Part shown: one piece after another, positions 14,466-24,638 of the stretch | How positions within the stretch are numbered: the stretch's first letter is position 1 | How the letters are laid out: each line of letters opens with the position of its first letter | Assembly (NCBI GenBank): GCA_964517765.1 | Contig: CAZFEN010000013.1 | Span: 1-38,026 of the forward strand | DNA: 38,026 nt | Source: Hydromicrobium sp964517765 | GTDB lineage: Bacteria > Actinomycetota > Humimicrobiia > Humimicrobiales > Humimicrobiaceae | Reading direction: 5' to 3' | The notes under the pieces: model-generated | Told to the model about the DNA's origin: nothing | The model's input: only the letters and a program-made list of their open reading frames with translations | Databases searched by the model: none | Made by a program: the position numbers and the translations under genes

Positions 14466-16142
14466 TCAGTGTCTGAAATGCCTTTTTCCTGTAAATATCA
14501 TTGGAATTTTATTCCTGTTGCAGCTTTCAATTACTTCTTTATCTCTTATAGAACCACCGGGTTGGATTATTGCCTTGATTCCATTTTTTGCGGCAAGTTC
14601 GGCTACATCTTCAAATGGGAAAAAAGCATCCGAAGCCATTACCGAACCATTGCATCTTCCGTCTGATTTCTTTATGGCTATTTCCGCGGCATCGATCCTG
14701 CTCATCTGACCGGCACCTACACCTACTGTACTGCCGTGAGCAGCCAGTACTATCGCATTGGATTTAACACTTTTAGATATCTGCCATCCAAATAAAAGAT
14801 CATTCCACTGGTCAGGGTCCGGTTGAACATCTGTAACTACCTTCATATTCTTTCTGCTATCCGGGCCTTCATCCAGATCCTGAATCAGCATCCCGCCATC
14901 TACGCTTTTTATGTCCACTTTTTCCAGCTTGAAATCATCCGAATTCAAATTTTGTATATAGACATCCAGTTTAAAATCCATCTTAAGGATTCTCAAATTT
15001 TGCTTTTCAGCCAGGATTTTGAGGGCTTCTTCATCGAAGTCCGGAGCGATAAGCACTTCCACATATTTATCCAGCATAAACCGGGCGGCCTCTGCTGTCC
15101 ATTTTATATTACAGGCAACAACACTGCCAAAAGCCGATACCGGATCACACTCATATGCTTTCTTATAAGCCTCTATGACAGACTGCGCCACAGCCGCACC
15201 GCAGGGATTATTATGTTTTATTACCGCAACGCAAGGGGTGGCAAATTCTCTGACAATTCCGAATGCTGCATTACCATCCATAATATTATTATAGGACAGC
15301 TCCTTACCCTGAAGCTGTCTGGCACCTGCAAAATTATCTGTGCCCATACCTTCATATTTATAATATGAAGCTTTCTGGTGTGGATTTTCACCGTATCTGA
15401 GGTTCTGAATTTTTTTCAGGCTCAAACCAGGTCTATCTTTAAAATTACCCCCGTCATCCCTGAAATCATTTTCGGTCACCTGGCCAGAACCGCTGCAATC
15501 CACATTCAGGTGATCCCTTATTGATATATTCGAATCTCCGGCGCTTTCAATCTTATCTTTTAGATAATTAAATATCACACTGTCATATTCACAGGTATGC
15601 TGAAAAGCTTTAACGCTTAGTCTGAACAGGGTCCCCGGGCTTATATATCCCCCGCTCTCTTTCAATTCAGCCTGTATTTTTTCATAGTCCCCGGGATCGA
15701 CAACTACCGCTACCCCTCTGTAATTTTTGGATGCGCTTCTAATCATGGTTGGGCCGCCTATATCGATATTTTCGATAGCCTCTTCCATGGTGACATCTGG
15801 CTTTGATATAGTTTCTTTAAAAGGATAGAGATTTACCACCACCATATCTATTAGCTTTATCCCCGAACTCGAGACTTCCTTCATATGACTCTCATTGCTT
15901 CGATCAGCCAGTATTCCTCCGTGTATATATGGGTGAAGTGTTTTTACTCTTCCGTTCAACATTTCAGGAAAACCGGTAAATTCTTCCACTTTCTTTACCT
16001 TTATTCCCGCCTCTTCCAGAGCCCTGTAGGTACCGCCTGTCGAGATGATTTCTGCTCCTGCTTCCTCCAGAGTTTTGGCAAAATTCACGATACCCTCTTT
16101 TTTTGAAACACTGATCAACGCTCTTTTTATCTTTACTTTCAT
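14466..16142 (-). CDS. purH: Bifunctional AICAR formyltransferase / IMP cyclohydrolase
   Basis: Catalyses the last two steps of IMP synthesis. The N-terminal cyclohydrolase domain shows ALISVSKKEGIVNFAKTL, ISTGGTYRAL and GRVKTLHPYIHGGIL (roughly 8-80), plus NIDIGGPTMIRSA. The C-terminal transformylase domain has LRYGENPHQKA, the catalytic KHNNPCG and SDAFFPFED. At 558 residues it is about 40 longer than the usual 510-525. The extra length is a polar, acidic stretch between the domains at about 209-240 (SAGDSNISIRDHLNVDCSGS and following), likely a linker. It is the last gene of the purine run and starts 13 bases after purN. Confidence 0.97.
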   Translation of the reverse strand: MKVKIKRALISVSKKEGIVNFAKTLEEAGAEIISTGGTYRALEEAGIKVKKVEEFTGFPEMLNGRVKTLHPYIHGGILADRSNESHMKEVSSSGIKLIDMVVVNLYPFKETISKPDVTMEEAIENIDIGGPTMIRSASKNYRGVAVVVDPGDYEKIQAELKESGGYISPGTLFRLSVKAFQHTCEYDSVIFNYLKDKIESAGDSNISIRDHLNVDCSGSGQVTENDFRDDGGNFKDRPGLSLKKIQNLRYGENPHQKASYYKYEGMGTDNFAGARQLQGKELSYNNIMDGNAAFGIVREFATPCVAVIKHNNPCGAAVAQSVIEAYKKAYECDPVSAFGSVVACNIKWTAEAARFMLDKYVEVLIAPDFDEEALKILAEKQNLRILKMDFKLDVYIQNLNSDDFKLEKVDIKSVDGGMLIQDLDEGPDSRKNMKVVTDVQPDPDQWNDLLFGWQISKSVKSNAIVLAAHGSTVGVGAGQMSRIDAAEIAIKKSDGRCNGSVMASDAFFPFEDVAELAAKNGIKAIIQPGGSIRDKEVIESCNRNKIPMIFTGKRHFRH

Positions 16143-16155
16143 TTTCCCCCTCTAC

Positions 16156-16773
16156 TTAAATCATTTTATTTAAAATCTTTACCTTTCTCCCCTCTATTTT
16201 CAATCTATCCTCACAAAAATATTTTACAGCAAGGGGATAGATTTCATGTTCCACACAATGTATTTTTTCTTCCAGCTCTTCCATGCTTTCGTCCTGATTT
16301 ATATCCACCGCTTTTTGGATTATTATCGGTCCGCTGTCCAGACCTTCATCTACAAAATGGACCGTGACTCCGGTTACTTTTACTCCATATTCGTAAGCAT
16401 CCTTTATCCCATGAGTGCCTTTGAATGAAGGAAGAAGCGCAGGGTGAATATTCAGAATCCTGTTTTTGAATTTACGGACAAATCCCGGATTCACGAGAAA
16501 CATATAACCTGCCAGGACTACGAGATCTATTTTTTCTTCTTCCAGAAGTTCGATAATTTTCTTATCAAATTCTTCCCTTGTGCCATAATCCGAAGGATTA
16601 AAAAAAATCGATTTGATATTGTTTTCCTTTGCCCTGCTCAGAGCGTAAGCATCTTTATTATTGGAAAAAACCAGTGCTATTTCTCCGTTTAAGCTATGAT
16701 TCTTATTGTAATCTATAAGAGCCTGGAGATTCGATCCAAAACCGGATGCAAATACAGCAATTCTTTTAATCAT
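16156..16773 (-). CDS. purN: Phosphoribosylglycinamide formyltransferase (folate-dependent)
   Basis: Transfers a formyl group from 10-formyl-tetrahydrofolate to GAR in step 3 of purine synthesis. It has 205 residues, the usual size. The phosphate-binding start FASGFGSNLQAL is at about 8-19. The catalytic Asn-His-Asp set appears as NIHPALLPSFKG and HFVDEGLDSGPII. It lies 7 bases after purM and 13 before purH, in one operon. Confidence 0.97.
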   Translation of the reverse strand: MIKRIAVFASGFGSNLQALIDYNKNHSLNGEIALVFSNNKDAYALSRAKENNIKSIFFNPSDYGTREEFDKKIIELLEEEKIDLVVLAGYMFLVNPGFVRKFKNRILNIHPALLPSFKGTHGIKDAYEYGVKVTGVTVHFVDEGLDSGPIIIQKAVDINQDESMEELEEKIHCVEHEIYPLAVKYFCEDRLKIEGRKVKILNKMI

Positions 16774-16780
16774 CCAAATC

Positions 16781-17848
16781 CTAACTTTCCTTTATTATTA
16801 CCTTACCGCTCCCTTTTGTGACGATACCTATATTATGCAGATCCTCTCCCATATCGCTGGCAATGCCCTTCGCTCTGTCGAACTCGCCAGGAGCAATGAT
16901 TAAAACCATTCCAATACCCATATTGAACACCCGGAACATCTCACCTCTATCGATATTACCCAATTCCTGCAGAAATTTAAAAACTGCTGGAACTCTCCAG
17001 CTTCCTTCCTTTATCGAGGCGTCCATATTACCGGGAATTATTCTATTTATATTCTCATAAAATCCTCCGCCGGTGATATGGGCGATCCCATGAATTTTAA
17101 CCTTATTTTTAATCATTTTACCTACCACCCTCGAATATAGCCTGGTTGGAGTCAGAAATAAATTTCCAAGTGATTTACCTCTGGTCCAATCATATTTTTT
17201 ATTGAGGTCCATTTGTTTATCTTCTATCAGTTTCCGCACCAGTGAGAATCCATTGCTGTGAATCCCGGAAGAAGCTAAACCGGCTATTATATCTCCCCTT
17301 TTAACGAGACCCGGATTGATTATGGCTGATTTTTCTATAATTCCCACAGCAAAACCAGCAACATCTATATCATCTTCCTCGCTCATTCCAGGATGTTCCG
17401 CTGTTTCTCCTCCAATAAGAACAGTGTCACAATAACTACAGCTTTCGGCAATGGATTTGATTATGACTTTTATTTTTCTATAGTCTACTTTACCGCAGGC
17501 TATGTAATCTAAAAAAAATAAAGGCTTTGCTCCGCAGCATATTATATCATTTATACACATTGCTACGGCATCCTGTCCTATAGATTCATAATGATCCAAT
17601 TTTTTAGCCAGAACTATTTTCGTCCCTACTCCATCGGTTGAAGAAGTAAGAACAGGATTCTTATATCCCTTCAAATCCAGTTGAAAAAGGCCTGAAAATG
17701 ATGAGAGGGCACTTAACACTTTATCGGAAAAGGTAGACGCTATTGTTTTTTTAAGCTGACTGAGTACGTTTGAAACTTTGTTTATATCAACACCGGATGA
17801 TTTATATGAATACTTTTTAATATCTTTCTCTTTTTCTTTTTCAGGCAT
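16781..17848 (-). CDS. purM: Phosphoribosylformylglycinamidine cyclo-ligase (AIR synthetase)
   Basis: Closes the imidazole ring to give AIR with ATP (step 5). It has 355 residues. Motifs include YKSSGVDI (15-22), the glycine loop SSTDGVGTKI, NDIICCGAKPLFFLDYIACGKV and the C-terminal HITGGGFYENINRIIP. The first 13 residues are unusually rich in Lys and Glu and come before the normal family start. The gene overlaps the end of purF by 8 bases, indicating translational coupling. Confidence 0.97.
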   Translation of the reverse strand: MPEKEKEKDIKKYSYKSSGVDINKVSNVLSQLKKTIASTFSDKVLSALSSFSGLFQLDLKGYKNPVLTSSTDGVGTKIVLAKKLDHYESIGQDAVAMCINDIICCGAKPLFFLDYIACGKVDYRKIKVIIKSIAESCSYCDTVLIGGETAEHPGMSEEDDIDVAGFAVGIIEKSAIINPGLVKRGDIIAGLASSGIHSNGFSLVRKLIEDKQMDLNKKYDWTRGKSLGNLFLTPTRLYSRVVGKMIKNKVKIHGIAHITGGGFYENINRIIPGNMDASIKEGSWRVPAVFKFLQELGNIDRGEMFRVFNMGIGMVLIIAPGEFDRAKGIASDMGEDLHNIGIVTKGSGKVIIKES

Positions 17849-19280
17849 TCGAAGGTATTTTCTCCTCTTTATCTATTGGGTACTCTTTAGATTCGATATT
17901 CCCTGTAATCTTTACCGGGTATTCACCATTGAAACAGGCGAAACAAAATTTTTCTTTTGATTCGCTTACAGCTTTTACTAAACCATTCATAGATAAATAC
18001 TTTAAACTATCGACTTTTAGAAATTTTCTTATATCTTCCTGAGTCTTATGATTGGCAATAAATTCATTCCTTGTAGCCATATCAACACCATAATAACAGG
18101 GATAAAGCAACGGAGGACAGGTAATTCTCAAGTGTACCTCTTTTGCGCCGGCATTATATAACATTTTAACTATTTTTTTTGATGTTGTCCCTCTGACTAT
18201 TGAATCATCGACCACTACCAGCCTTTTACCCCTTATGATATCCTTTAAAGGATTTAATTTAAGCTTGACGCCAATCTCCCTGGTTTCCTGCTTTGGCTGA
18301 ATAAAGGTCCTTCCCACATATCTGTTTTTAATAAAACCCTCGGCATATGGTATTTTAGATTCCGCAGAATACCCGATGGCGGCAGGCGTACCGGAATCAG
18401 GTACGGAAATAACCAGATCAGCATCAGCGGGAGATTCTTTTGCAAGTTCCTGTCCCAATCTATGCCTTACTTCAAACACATTTTTATTATTTAAGTAACT
18501 ATCGGGCCTTGCAAAATAGATAAGTTCGAATACACACATGGATATCCTGTCAACGGGCAGCATCATCTGCGATCTGATACCATCCTTGTCCAGTACTATT
18601 ATCTCACCTGGATCAATATCTCTTATGAACTCCGCATCAATTATATCCAATGCGCAGGTTTCTGAAGCTATTATGAAATTTCCTTCAAGTATACCCAGTA
18701 CAAGCGGCCTGAATCCATGAGGATCTCTTATTCCGAAAATTTTGTCTCTGGTCAATATAAGAAGCGAATATGAACCTTTCACCCTGTTAATCGCTTCCTT
18801 GATCGCATCTTCAATATTTTCTTTCTCCGAACTTTCTATAAGCGATGCTATGATTTCGGTGTCTGTGGTGGTTTCGAATCTAAAGCCTTTCTTCATCTGT
18901 TCATTCCTGAGTTCACTGAAATTAATCAGGTTTCCATTATGAACTATGGCAAAACTTTCGTTTTTAAACATACGGTAGAGAGGCTGTGAATTCTTCCAGA
19001 TATTCATCCCGCTGGTAGAATAACGGGTGTGACCTATTCCGATATCGCCCTGTAGAGGAGCAATATTTTGCTCGTTAAATATCTGGGATACCAGGCCCAG
19101 ATCCTTGAAAATTAAAATATTCTCTCTGTCTGATACTGCTATCCCCGCACTTTCCTGTCCCCTGTGCTGAAGTGCCTGAAGTCCATAAAATATTGTTTCT
19201 GATACTTTCTTGCCTGGTGCAAATATACCAAACACACCACATTTTTCGTTAATTTTTTTATCAGATATATTTTTTATCAT
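17841..19280 (-). CDS. purF: Amidophosphoribosyltransferase
   Basis: First committed step of purine synthesis: glutamine plus PRPP give phosphoribosylamine. It has 479 residues and is of the Bacillus type, with a 13-residue propeptide before the nucleophile Cys14 (KCGVFGIFAPG). The PRPP-binding loop VVVDDSIVRGTT is present. Cysteines in MCVFELIYFARPDS, LLYPCYYGVD and FCFACFNGEYP match the four ligands of the structural 4Fe-4S cluster. Such enzymes are oxygen-sensitive, which fits an anaerobe or microaerophile. The start has GGTGA upstream, and the gene lies 96 bases after purL. Confidence 0.97.
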   Translation of the reverse strand: MIKNISDKKINEKCGVFGIFAPGKKVSETIFYGLQALQHRGQESAGIAVSDRENILIFKDLGLVSQIFNEQNIAPLQGDIGIGHTRYSTSGMNIWKNSQPLYRMFKNESFAIVHNGNLINFSELRNEQMKKGFRFETTTDTEIIASLIESSEKENIEDAIKEAINRVKGSYSLLILTRDKIFGIRDPHGFRPLVLGILEGNFIIASETCALDIIDAEFIRDIDPGEIIVLDKDGIRSQMMLPVDRISMCVFELIYFARPDSYLNNKNVFEVRHRLGQELAKESPADADLVISVPDSGTPAAIGYSAESKIPYAEGFIKNRYVGRTFIQPKQETREIGVKLKLNPLKDIIRGKRLVVVDDSIVRGTTSKKIVKMLYNAGAKEVHLRITCPPLLYPCYYGVDMATRNEFIANHKTQEDIRKFLKVDSLKYLSMNGLVKAVSESKEKFCFACFNGEYPVKITGNIESKEYPIDKEEKIPSNA

Positions 19281-19376
19281 TTCACCGGCTAATGAAATCT
19301 ATTTTTTAATTTATCCCATCAAACAAAGTTATTATAACAAATAAAATACTAAAATAAATAAAGGACATAAGGAAGT

Positions 19377-22300
19377 TTAACTGTTTTTCTCACACCACTC
19401 CCTGGCGTTCTGGAACATCTTCAACCATGGAGAAACTCCCAGGCTGGCTTTCCAGCTTTCAGGCATCCACGGCCACTGCCATAGCAAAAATGCCCTTTCA
19501 GGGTGAGGCATCATTGCCAGGTGTCTTCCATCCGGTGAACATAATGATGTATATCCGTGCGGTGAACTATTTGGATTAAAAGGATACTTTTCTGTGGGCA
19601 TTCCTCTGTCATCAACGAAATGTATGGGGGCAAGACCTTTTTTGGATACCTCTGCCAGGATTTTGGGATCCGGACAATATAGATGACCTTCGCCATGCGC
19701 AACCCATATACCAAGAATTGAATCTTCCATGCCTTTAAGCATAATGGAAGGGTTCTTTGATATTTTTACAGTTGCCCAGCGGGATTCGAACCGGCCGGAA
19801 AGATTGCGGATAAATCTGGGCTGTCTGGATTCGGTAATTCCTCTCCATGGTATCCAGCCAAGAAGAGCCATGAGCTGGGCACCATTGCAAACACCCAGTG
19901 AGAAAGTACCTTCCCGTCTGTAGAAGATATCAAACATCTTTTGCAGTTTCTGATTGAACTTGATAATGCCTGCCCAGCCTTTTGCACTGTCAAGAACATC
20001 TGCATGAGCAAATCCTCCTACAAAGACCACCCCTCTGAATTTATCAAGGGTGACACCACCGTCAAGTAAATCGGTCATGGTGACATCCGAGGGTTCGAAT
20101 CCGGCTGAGAAAAAAGCAGAGGTCATTTCCCTGTCACCATTGCTGCCCTCCTCGCGGATAATAGCAACCGCCGGTTTTTTTACTCTCTTTAATAACTTCC
20201 CCGGAGTACCTTCAGGCTGGAAGGATAGATGATAAGAAGGACCGGACCGATTGTAAGAACTTGCCTGCTCCTTTGCCATCTTTATATTGATCTGATGCTG
20301 TTCAAGCTGATCGCTTGTGGATTCCCACCAGGAAAGAAGGGTCGGAGTATCGATATCAAATTTTGATTCACCGCCCTGACTTATAACTACCCGTCTTCTT
20401 TTACTTGTTTTTCCAAGAATCACAAAAGGAATTGTAGACTTATCTAAAATGTCGATGATGGCTGCTTCATTGCGCGGCAGATATTCCAGAACCAGGCCAA
20501 GTTCCTCCGAAAACAGTCTTGAAATAACTTCTTCTTTTTCAGGCAATTCGATTTCCATTCCGCAATTTCCTGCCATTGCCATCTCGGTCAGAGTTGTCAT
20601 GAGCCCCCCGTCGCTTCTATCATGGCCGGCCAGTATTAAATTTTCTTTTATAATTTTCTGAACTCTTCTGAAGGCATTTGTCAGAAGAAGAGGATCCTCG
20701 ACATCCGGAGAGTCATTGCCTATCTGCCCAAGTATCTGAGCAAGCGCAGAGCCACCAAGACGGTTTTTGCCCCGGGCAAGATCGATAAGCATCAATTTGC
20801 TTTCGCCAGGACATTTAATATCCGGAGTCAATATTTTAGTTATGTCCGGTATCGAGCAGTAAGCAGAAACAACCACCTGTCCGGGTGCCTTGACAATTTC
20901 TTGCTCTACCTGTGCTGCCATCGACAAACTGTCTTTACCGCCATCTGCAGCGATACCAATTTCTTTCATTAATTTTCCGAGAGAAACCGCCGCTCTATAG
21001 AGAGCTGCACCGCCGCCGGGAAGTTTGGCTGCCCACATCCAGTTGACTGAGCACTTTATATGCCCAAGATCGCTTATCAGAGCCCAGACCATATTAGTAA
21101 GCGCCTCTCCCAGTGCCATTCGTGCTCCTGCTTCGGGATTGATTAAAATCTTTATTGGCTGTTCTCCTATGGAGATTGCGGCACCACTTAAAACGAAGTG
21201 ACTTTGCGCTACTGCTGCCACATCCGCTACAGGAAGCTGCAGCGGTCCGCAGCATTGCTGCCTTGCGACAAGTCCGGTCACGCAACGGTCGACTTTTCTT
21301 ACCAGGAATCCTTTTGATCCTACAGAAGGTAACTTGAATATAAGTTTAAGTATCTTTTCAATCGAAAGGTCGTCGGGCAATACAAGCGGATTTAATTTTA
21401 CGGGTATACTTTCCAGATTAAAAATTTTCTTTGGAATTTTACTTAAAATCTCATCAAGGTTTAGATTGACAGGAGTAGAGCCGTCCCGGCTGTCATGGAC
21501 CGCAATCCTTCCGTCACCGGTTATTTCCCCCAGAACCTCGCAATTGACTTTTTCTCTTTCACATATATCCTGAAATATTTTTAAACATTCTGTTTTAATT
21601 AAGAAAGCATTTCGTTCCTGATATTCAGCACCCCATATTTCCAGTACCGACATCGTCTTATCTCCAACCTGGATATTTCTTATCTCGATTCTACCCCCTG
21701 TTGGTTCTACCAGTTCGGTCAGTACATTGCAGGGCCCGCCGGCGCCCTGATCGTGTATGCTTAAAATAGGATTACCATCCCCCATTTCGATACAAGCCCT
21801 GATCACCCTGTTCATCTTTTGTTCCATCTGAGCATTACCGCGCTGGACAGCATTGAAATCAAGTTCTTCCCTGTTTTCTCCCTGAACCATGCTCGAGGCG
21901 GCACCACCGCCCATACCAATACGATAAGCAGGACCGCCCACCTGTACTATTTTCATACCTTTTTCCGGTTTCTTTTTCTTTATATGGCGGCTATCGATCT
22001 GACCAATACCTCCAGTAAACATAATTGGTTTTACCCATTCGCGTCTCTGTCCGTCCGGTAGCCTTAAGCCAAATGTCCTGGTAAATCCCTGTATTACCGG
22101 TTCTCCAAACTTATTTCCATAATCGGACGCGCCATCACTTTCCCTGATCATAATCTTCAGGGGAGAAGCGAGATTCGACGGATAGAAAAATTTATTATCT
22201 TCTCCGGGAATTATATATCCCGGGATGTTCAAATTACCTGTGCAGTACCCCGCAGTACCGGCAATTACGAGTCCTCCTCTTCCGGTTGCCTGGACATCCC

Positions 22301-23195
22301 TTATCCTTCCTCCCGTCCCGGTTTCAGCTCCCGGGAACGGTGCCACACCGCTTGGAAAGTTGTGGGTTTCGGCAGTAAATATGAGATGATAGGTAAACTT
22401 CTCACGGTAAAATGCTGAACAGATTCCGGGATGTTTCGGTATGATGGTCCAAACATTGTAACCTTTTATACCGCTTGAGTTATCTTTAAATGCTATTATG
22501 CTGTTGGAGGGATTACCGATCAGAGGAGATTTTATTATCTCCATCAGAGTCTCGGAAATTTCTTTGCCATCTATTATTAATTTGCCCTTAAAAAACCAGT
22601 GACGTGAGTGCTCGCTATTAGACTGACCAAGCTGAAAACATTCCACGCTGGTGGGATTTCTTCTTATGATATTTACAAAAAGATCATAATAAAATTTAAT
22701 ATCCCACTCATCCATTCCCAGGCCTATTTTCCGATTAAACCTCTTAAGTTCCTCTGCGCCATTTTCTATCAAAGATATCGGATACACTTCTTCCGGTACA
22801 ATGCCGGTCTCGAATGTTTGCAGTGGACCAGGATACACACATTCCGTCATCCGGTCGTGGTTAGTATCAATAAATTGTGACAGGTTGGTTTCAGATGCCA
22901 GAGTGTAACGCTTTGAAAGTTCAAGACGGGTGACCTTTTCCAAACCGCAGGTATGACATATAGCCACTGCGTTTGTTGAAAATGCAGTCTCGAAATTCAG
23001 TCGGGGACCAATTTCGATAATGTTCCGGTTCCTGCCGGTAAGAAACGTTTTCTCTCCAAAATTTTCCGCTTCGAATGTTTCCGCAAGCAGCCATTTGAGT
23101 ATATCTAATTCAGATTTGGTAAAGGATTTTAGGGTTTCTATGTAGTAGCAATATTCTAAATTTCTATCTGCAAGCCGGTAAAACCGCTGTATCAT
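19377..23195 (-). CDS. purL: Phosphoribosylformylglycinamidine synthase, large single-chain form
   Basis: Converts FGAR to FGAM with glutamine and ATP (step 4). It is 1272 residues in one chain, with an N-terminal PurS-like region, a linker with SVECFQLGQSNSEHSRHWFF, and two synthetase halves (FTAETHNFPSGVAPFPGAETGTGGRIRD; LSIHDQGAGG). A glutaminase domain closes the chain, with Cys1103 in LGVCNGAQLM and His1231/Glu1233 in MMPHPERAF as the catalytic triad. This form is usual in gammaproteobacteria, Bacteroidota and eukaryotes. Most monoderms instead carry separate PurS, PurQ and a short PurL, and none of these is in the window. The gene looks somewhat richer in G and C than its neighbours. 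The start has AAGGAAA upstream. Confidence 0.97.
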   Translation of the reverse strand: MIQRFYRLADRNLEYCYYIETLKSFTKSELDILKWLLAETFEAENFGEKTFLTGRNRNIIEIGPRLNFETAFSTNAVAICHTCGLEKVTRLELSKRYTLASETNLSQFIDTNHDRMTECVYPGPLQTFETGIVPEEVYPISLIENGAEELKRFNRKIGLGMDEWDIKFYYDLFVNIIRRNPTSVECFQLGQSNSEHSRHWFFKGKLIIDGKEISETLMEIIKSPLIGNPSNSIIAFKDNSSGIKGYNVWTIIPKHPGICSAFYREKFTYHLIFTAETHNFPSGVAPFPGAETGTGGRIRDVQATGRGGLVIAGTAGYCTGNLNIPGYIIPGEDNKFFYPSNLASPLKIMIRESDGASDYGNKFGEPVIQGFTRTFGLRLPDGQRREWVKPIMFTGGIGQIDSRHIKKKKPEKGMKIVQVGGPAYRIGMGGGAASSMVQGENREELDFNAVQRGNAQMEQKMNRVIRACIEMGDGNPILSIHDQGAGGPCNVLTELVEPTGGRIEIRNIQVGDKTMSVLEIWGAEYQERNAFLIKTECLKIFQDICEREKVNCEVLGEITGDGRIAVHDSRDGSTPVNLNLDEILSKIPKKIFNLESIPVKLNPLVLPDDLSIEKILKLIFKLPSVGSKGFLVRKVDRCVTGLVARQQCCGPLQLPVADVAAVAQSHFVLSGAAISIGEQPIKILINPEAGARMALGEALTNMVWALISDLGHIKCSVNWMWAAKLPGGGAALYRAAVSLGKLMKEIGIAADGGKDSLSMAAQVEQEIVKAPGQVVVSAYCSIPDITKILTPDIKCPGESKLMLIDLARGKNRLGGSALAQILGQIGNDSPDVEDPLLLTNAFRRVQKIIKENLILAGHDRSDGGLMTTLTEMAMAGNCGMEIELPEKEEVISRLFSEELGLVLEYLPRNEAAIIDILDKSTIPFVILGKTSKRRRVVISQGGESKFDIDTPTLLSWWESTSDQLEQHQINIKMAKEQASSYNRSGPSYHLSFQPEGTPGKLLKRVKKPAVAIIREEGSNGDREMTSAFFSAGFEPSDVTMTDLLDGGVTLDKFRGVVFVGGFAHADVLDSAKGWAGIIKFNQKLQKMFDIFYRREGTFSLGVCNGAQLMALLGWIPWRGITESRQPRFIRNLSGRFESRWATVKISKNPSIMLKGMEDSILGIWVAHGEGHLYCPDPKILAEVSKKGLAPIHFVDDRGMPTEKYPFNPNSSPHGYTSLCSPDGRHLAMMPHPERAFLLWQWPWMPESWKASLGVSPWLKMFQNAREWCEKNS

Positions 23196-23261
23196 TCTTT
23201 TATTTTCCTTGTCTTTGCCGCAACTAATAAACCTGTTTTCTTATGGGGATAGATTTTGCAG

Positions 23262-24557
23262 TCAAATACTTTCCAATCTACCAATAATTTTATCCACATA
23301 TCTTAAATGATATTTTACATCAAATAATTCTTCTAACTCCTTCTTACTTAATAAAGTCAGTATCTTTTTGTCCTTTAACAGATTTTCTTTAAAATCACCT
23401 TCATCGTTCCAGGCATTAAGGGCCGCTTTTTGAATGAGAGCATAGGCATCTTCTCTTCTCATCCCTTTTTTTATAAGTTCCAGCAGCACCCGCTGCGAAA
23501 AAATAATTCCGCCATACTTCATTAAATTCCTTTTCATATTTGCTTCGATTATATTAAGACCCCCGATCACAAATATTGACTTCTCCAGCATATAATCAAG
23601 CAATATAAAACTATCGGGAATTATTATTCTCTCCGCTGAAGAATGCGATATGTCTCTTTCATGCCATAGTGCAATATTTTCCAGAGCTGCTATGCTGTTC
23701 GATCTCAGAACCCGTGCCAATCCGCATATTCTTTCACATATGATAGGATTTTTCTTATGCGGCATGGCGGAAGATCCTTTTTGTCCTTCACTAAAGGGTT
23801 CCTCTGCTTCATTGACATCAGTTCTCTGCAAATTTCTTATCTCCAGTGCTATTTTTTCAAGAGTCGCTCCGCAAATTGCCAGAACTGAAATCAACTGCGC
23901 ATGCCTGTCCCTCTGAAGGATCTGAGTAGATGCAGGGGATGGTTTCAATCCCAGAATTTTACAGACTTTCTCCTCGACTTCCGGTGAAGTATTTGCATAA
24001 GTACCTACAGCACCGGATATTTTTCCATATCCTATATTTTCTCTGGCCTGCTTCAATCTTTCCAGATTTCTTACCATCTCGAAAGCATATATACAAAATT
24101 TTAGCCCAAGAGTGGTTGGCTCTGCATGAATACCATGAGTTCTGCCTACCATAACCGTGTGGCTGTATTTTTTGGATTGGGATTTTAAGATATCCAGCAG
24201 TCTTTTAATCTTTTTTTCAATTATTTCCATTGCTTCAAGTATCTGAAGCGAAAGAGAACTATCCCCAATATCCGATGAAGTCAGCCCGTAATGAAGATAC
24301 CTGGATGACTCTCCGATATAAGAAGATACATTGGTAAGAAAGGCAATAACGTCGTGATTTGTCTTCTCCTCGATCTCATTTATTTTTGAGATTTCAAACT
24401 TTGATTTTTTTGTTATATCGTCTGCAGCTTTTCCGGGAATAATACCCAGATCCGCCTGTACAAGAGCTACTGCTTTTTCAACCTCGAGCCATTTCCTGAA
24501 TTTATTCTCCTCGGTCCATACGGCACCCATCTCTTTTGTTGTGTATCTGGGAATCAT
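23262..24557 (-). CDS. purB: Adenylosuccinate lyase
   Basis: Removes fumarate from SAICAR (step 8) and from adenylosuccinate on the way to AMP. It has 431 residues, the length of the short bacterial type. The signature GSSAMPHKKNP is at 261-271, the catalytic His141 lies in GRTHGIHAEPTT, and TSSDIGDSS is at about 93-101. The ATG has TAGGAG 6 bases upstream. It is the first pur gene of the run, 67 bases before purL. Confidence 0.97.
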   Translation of the reverse strand: MIPRYTTKEMGAVWTEENKFRKWLEVEKAVALVQADLGIIPGKAADDITKKSKFEISKINEIEEKTNHDVIAFLTNVSSYIGESSRYLHYGLTSSDIGDSSLSLQILEAMEIIEKKIKRLLDILKSQSKKYSHTVMVGRTHGIHAEPTTLGLKFCIYAFEMVRNLERLKQARENIGYGKISGAVGTYANTSPEVEEKVCKILGLKPSPASTQILQRDRHAQLISVLAICGATLEKIALEIRNLQRTDVNEAEEPFSEGQKGSSAMPHKKNPIICERICGLARVLRSNSIAALENIALWHERDISHSSAERIIIPDSFILLDYMLEKSIFVIGGLNIIEANMKRNLMKYGGIIFSQRVLLELIKKGMRREDAYALIQKAALNAWNDEGDFKENLLKDKKILTLLSKKELEELFDVKYHLRYVDKIIGRLESI

Positions 24558-24638
24558 AACCGCTCCTAATAGTAAAAAATATTAATAGAGCTTGCCCTGT
24601 ATAATTCTATCTATGCGATAGTTAATAATTAATATGGG

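Noticed and set aside
14823..15368. A 181-codon plus-strand frame opposite purH
   Set aside because: It is antisense to conserved purH sequence and lacks a ribosome binding site; it is a shadow frame.
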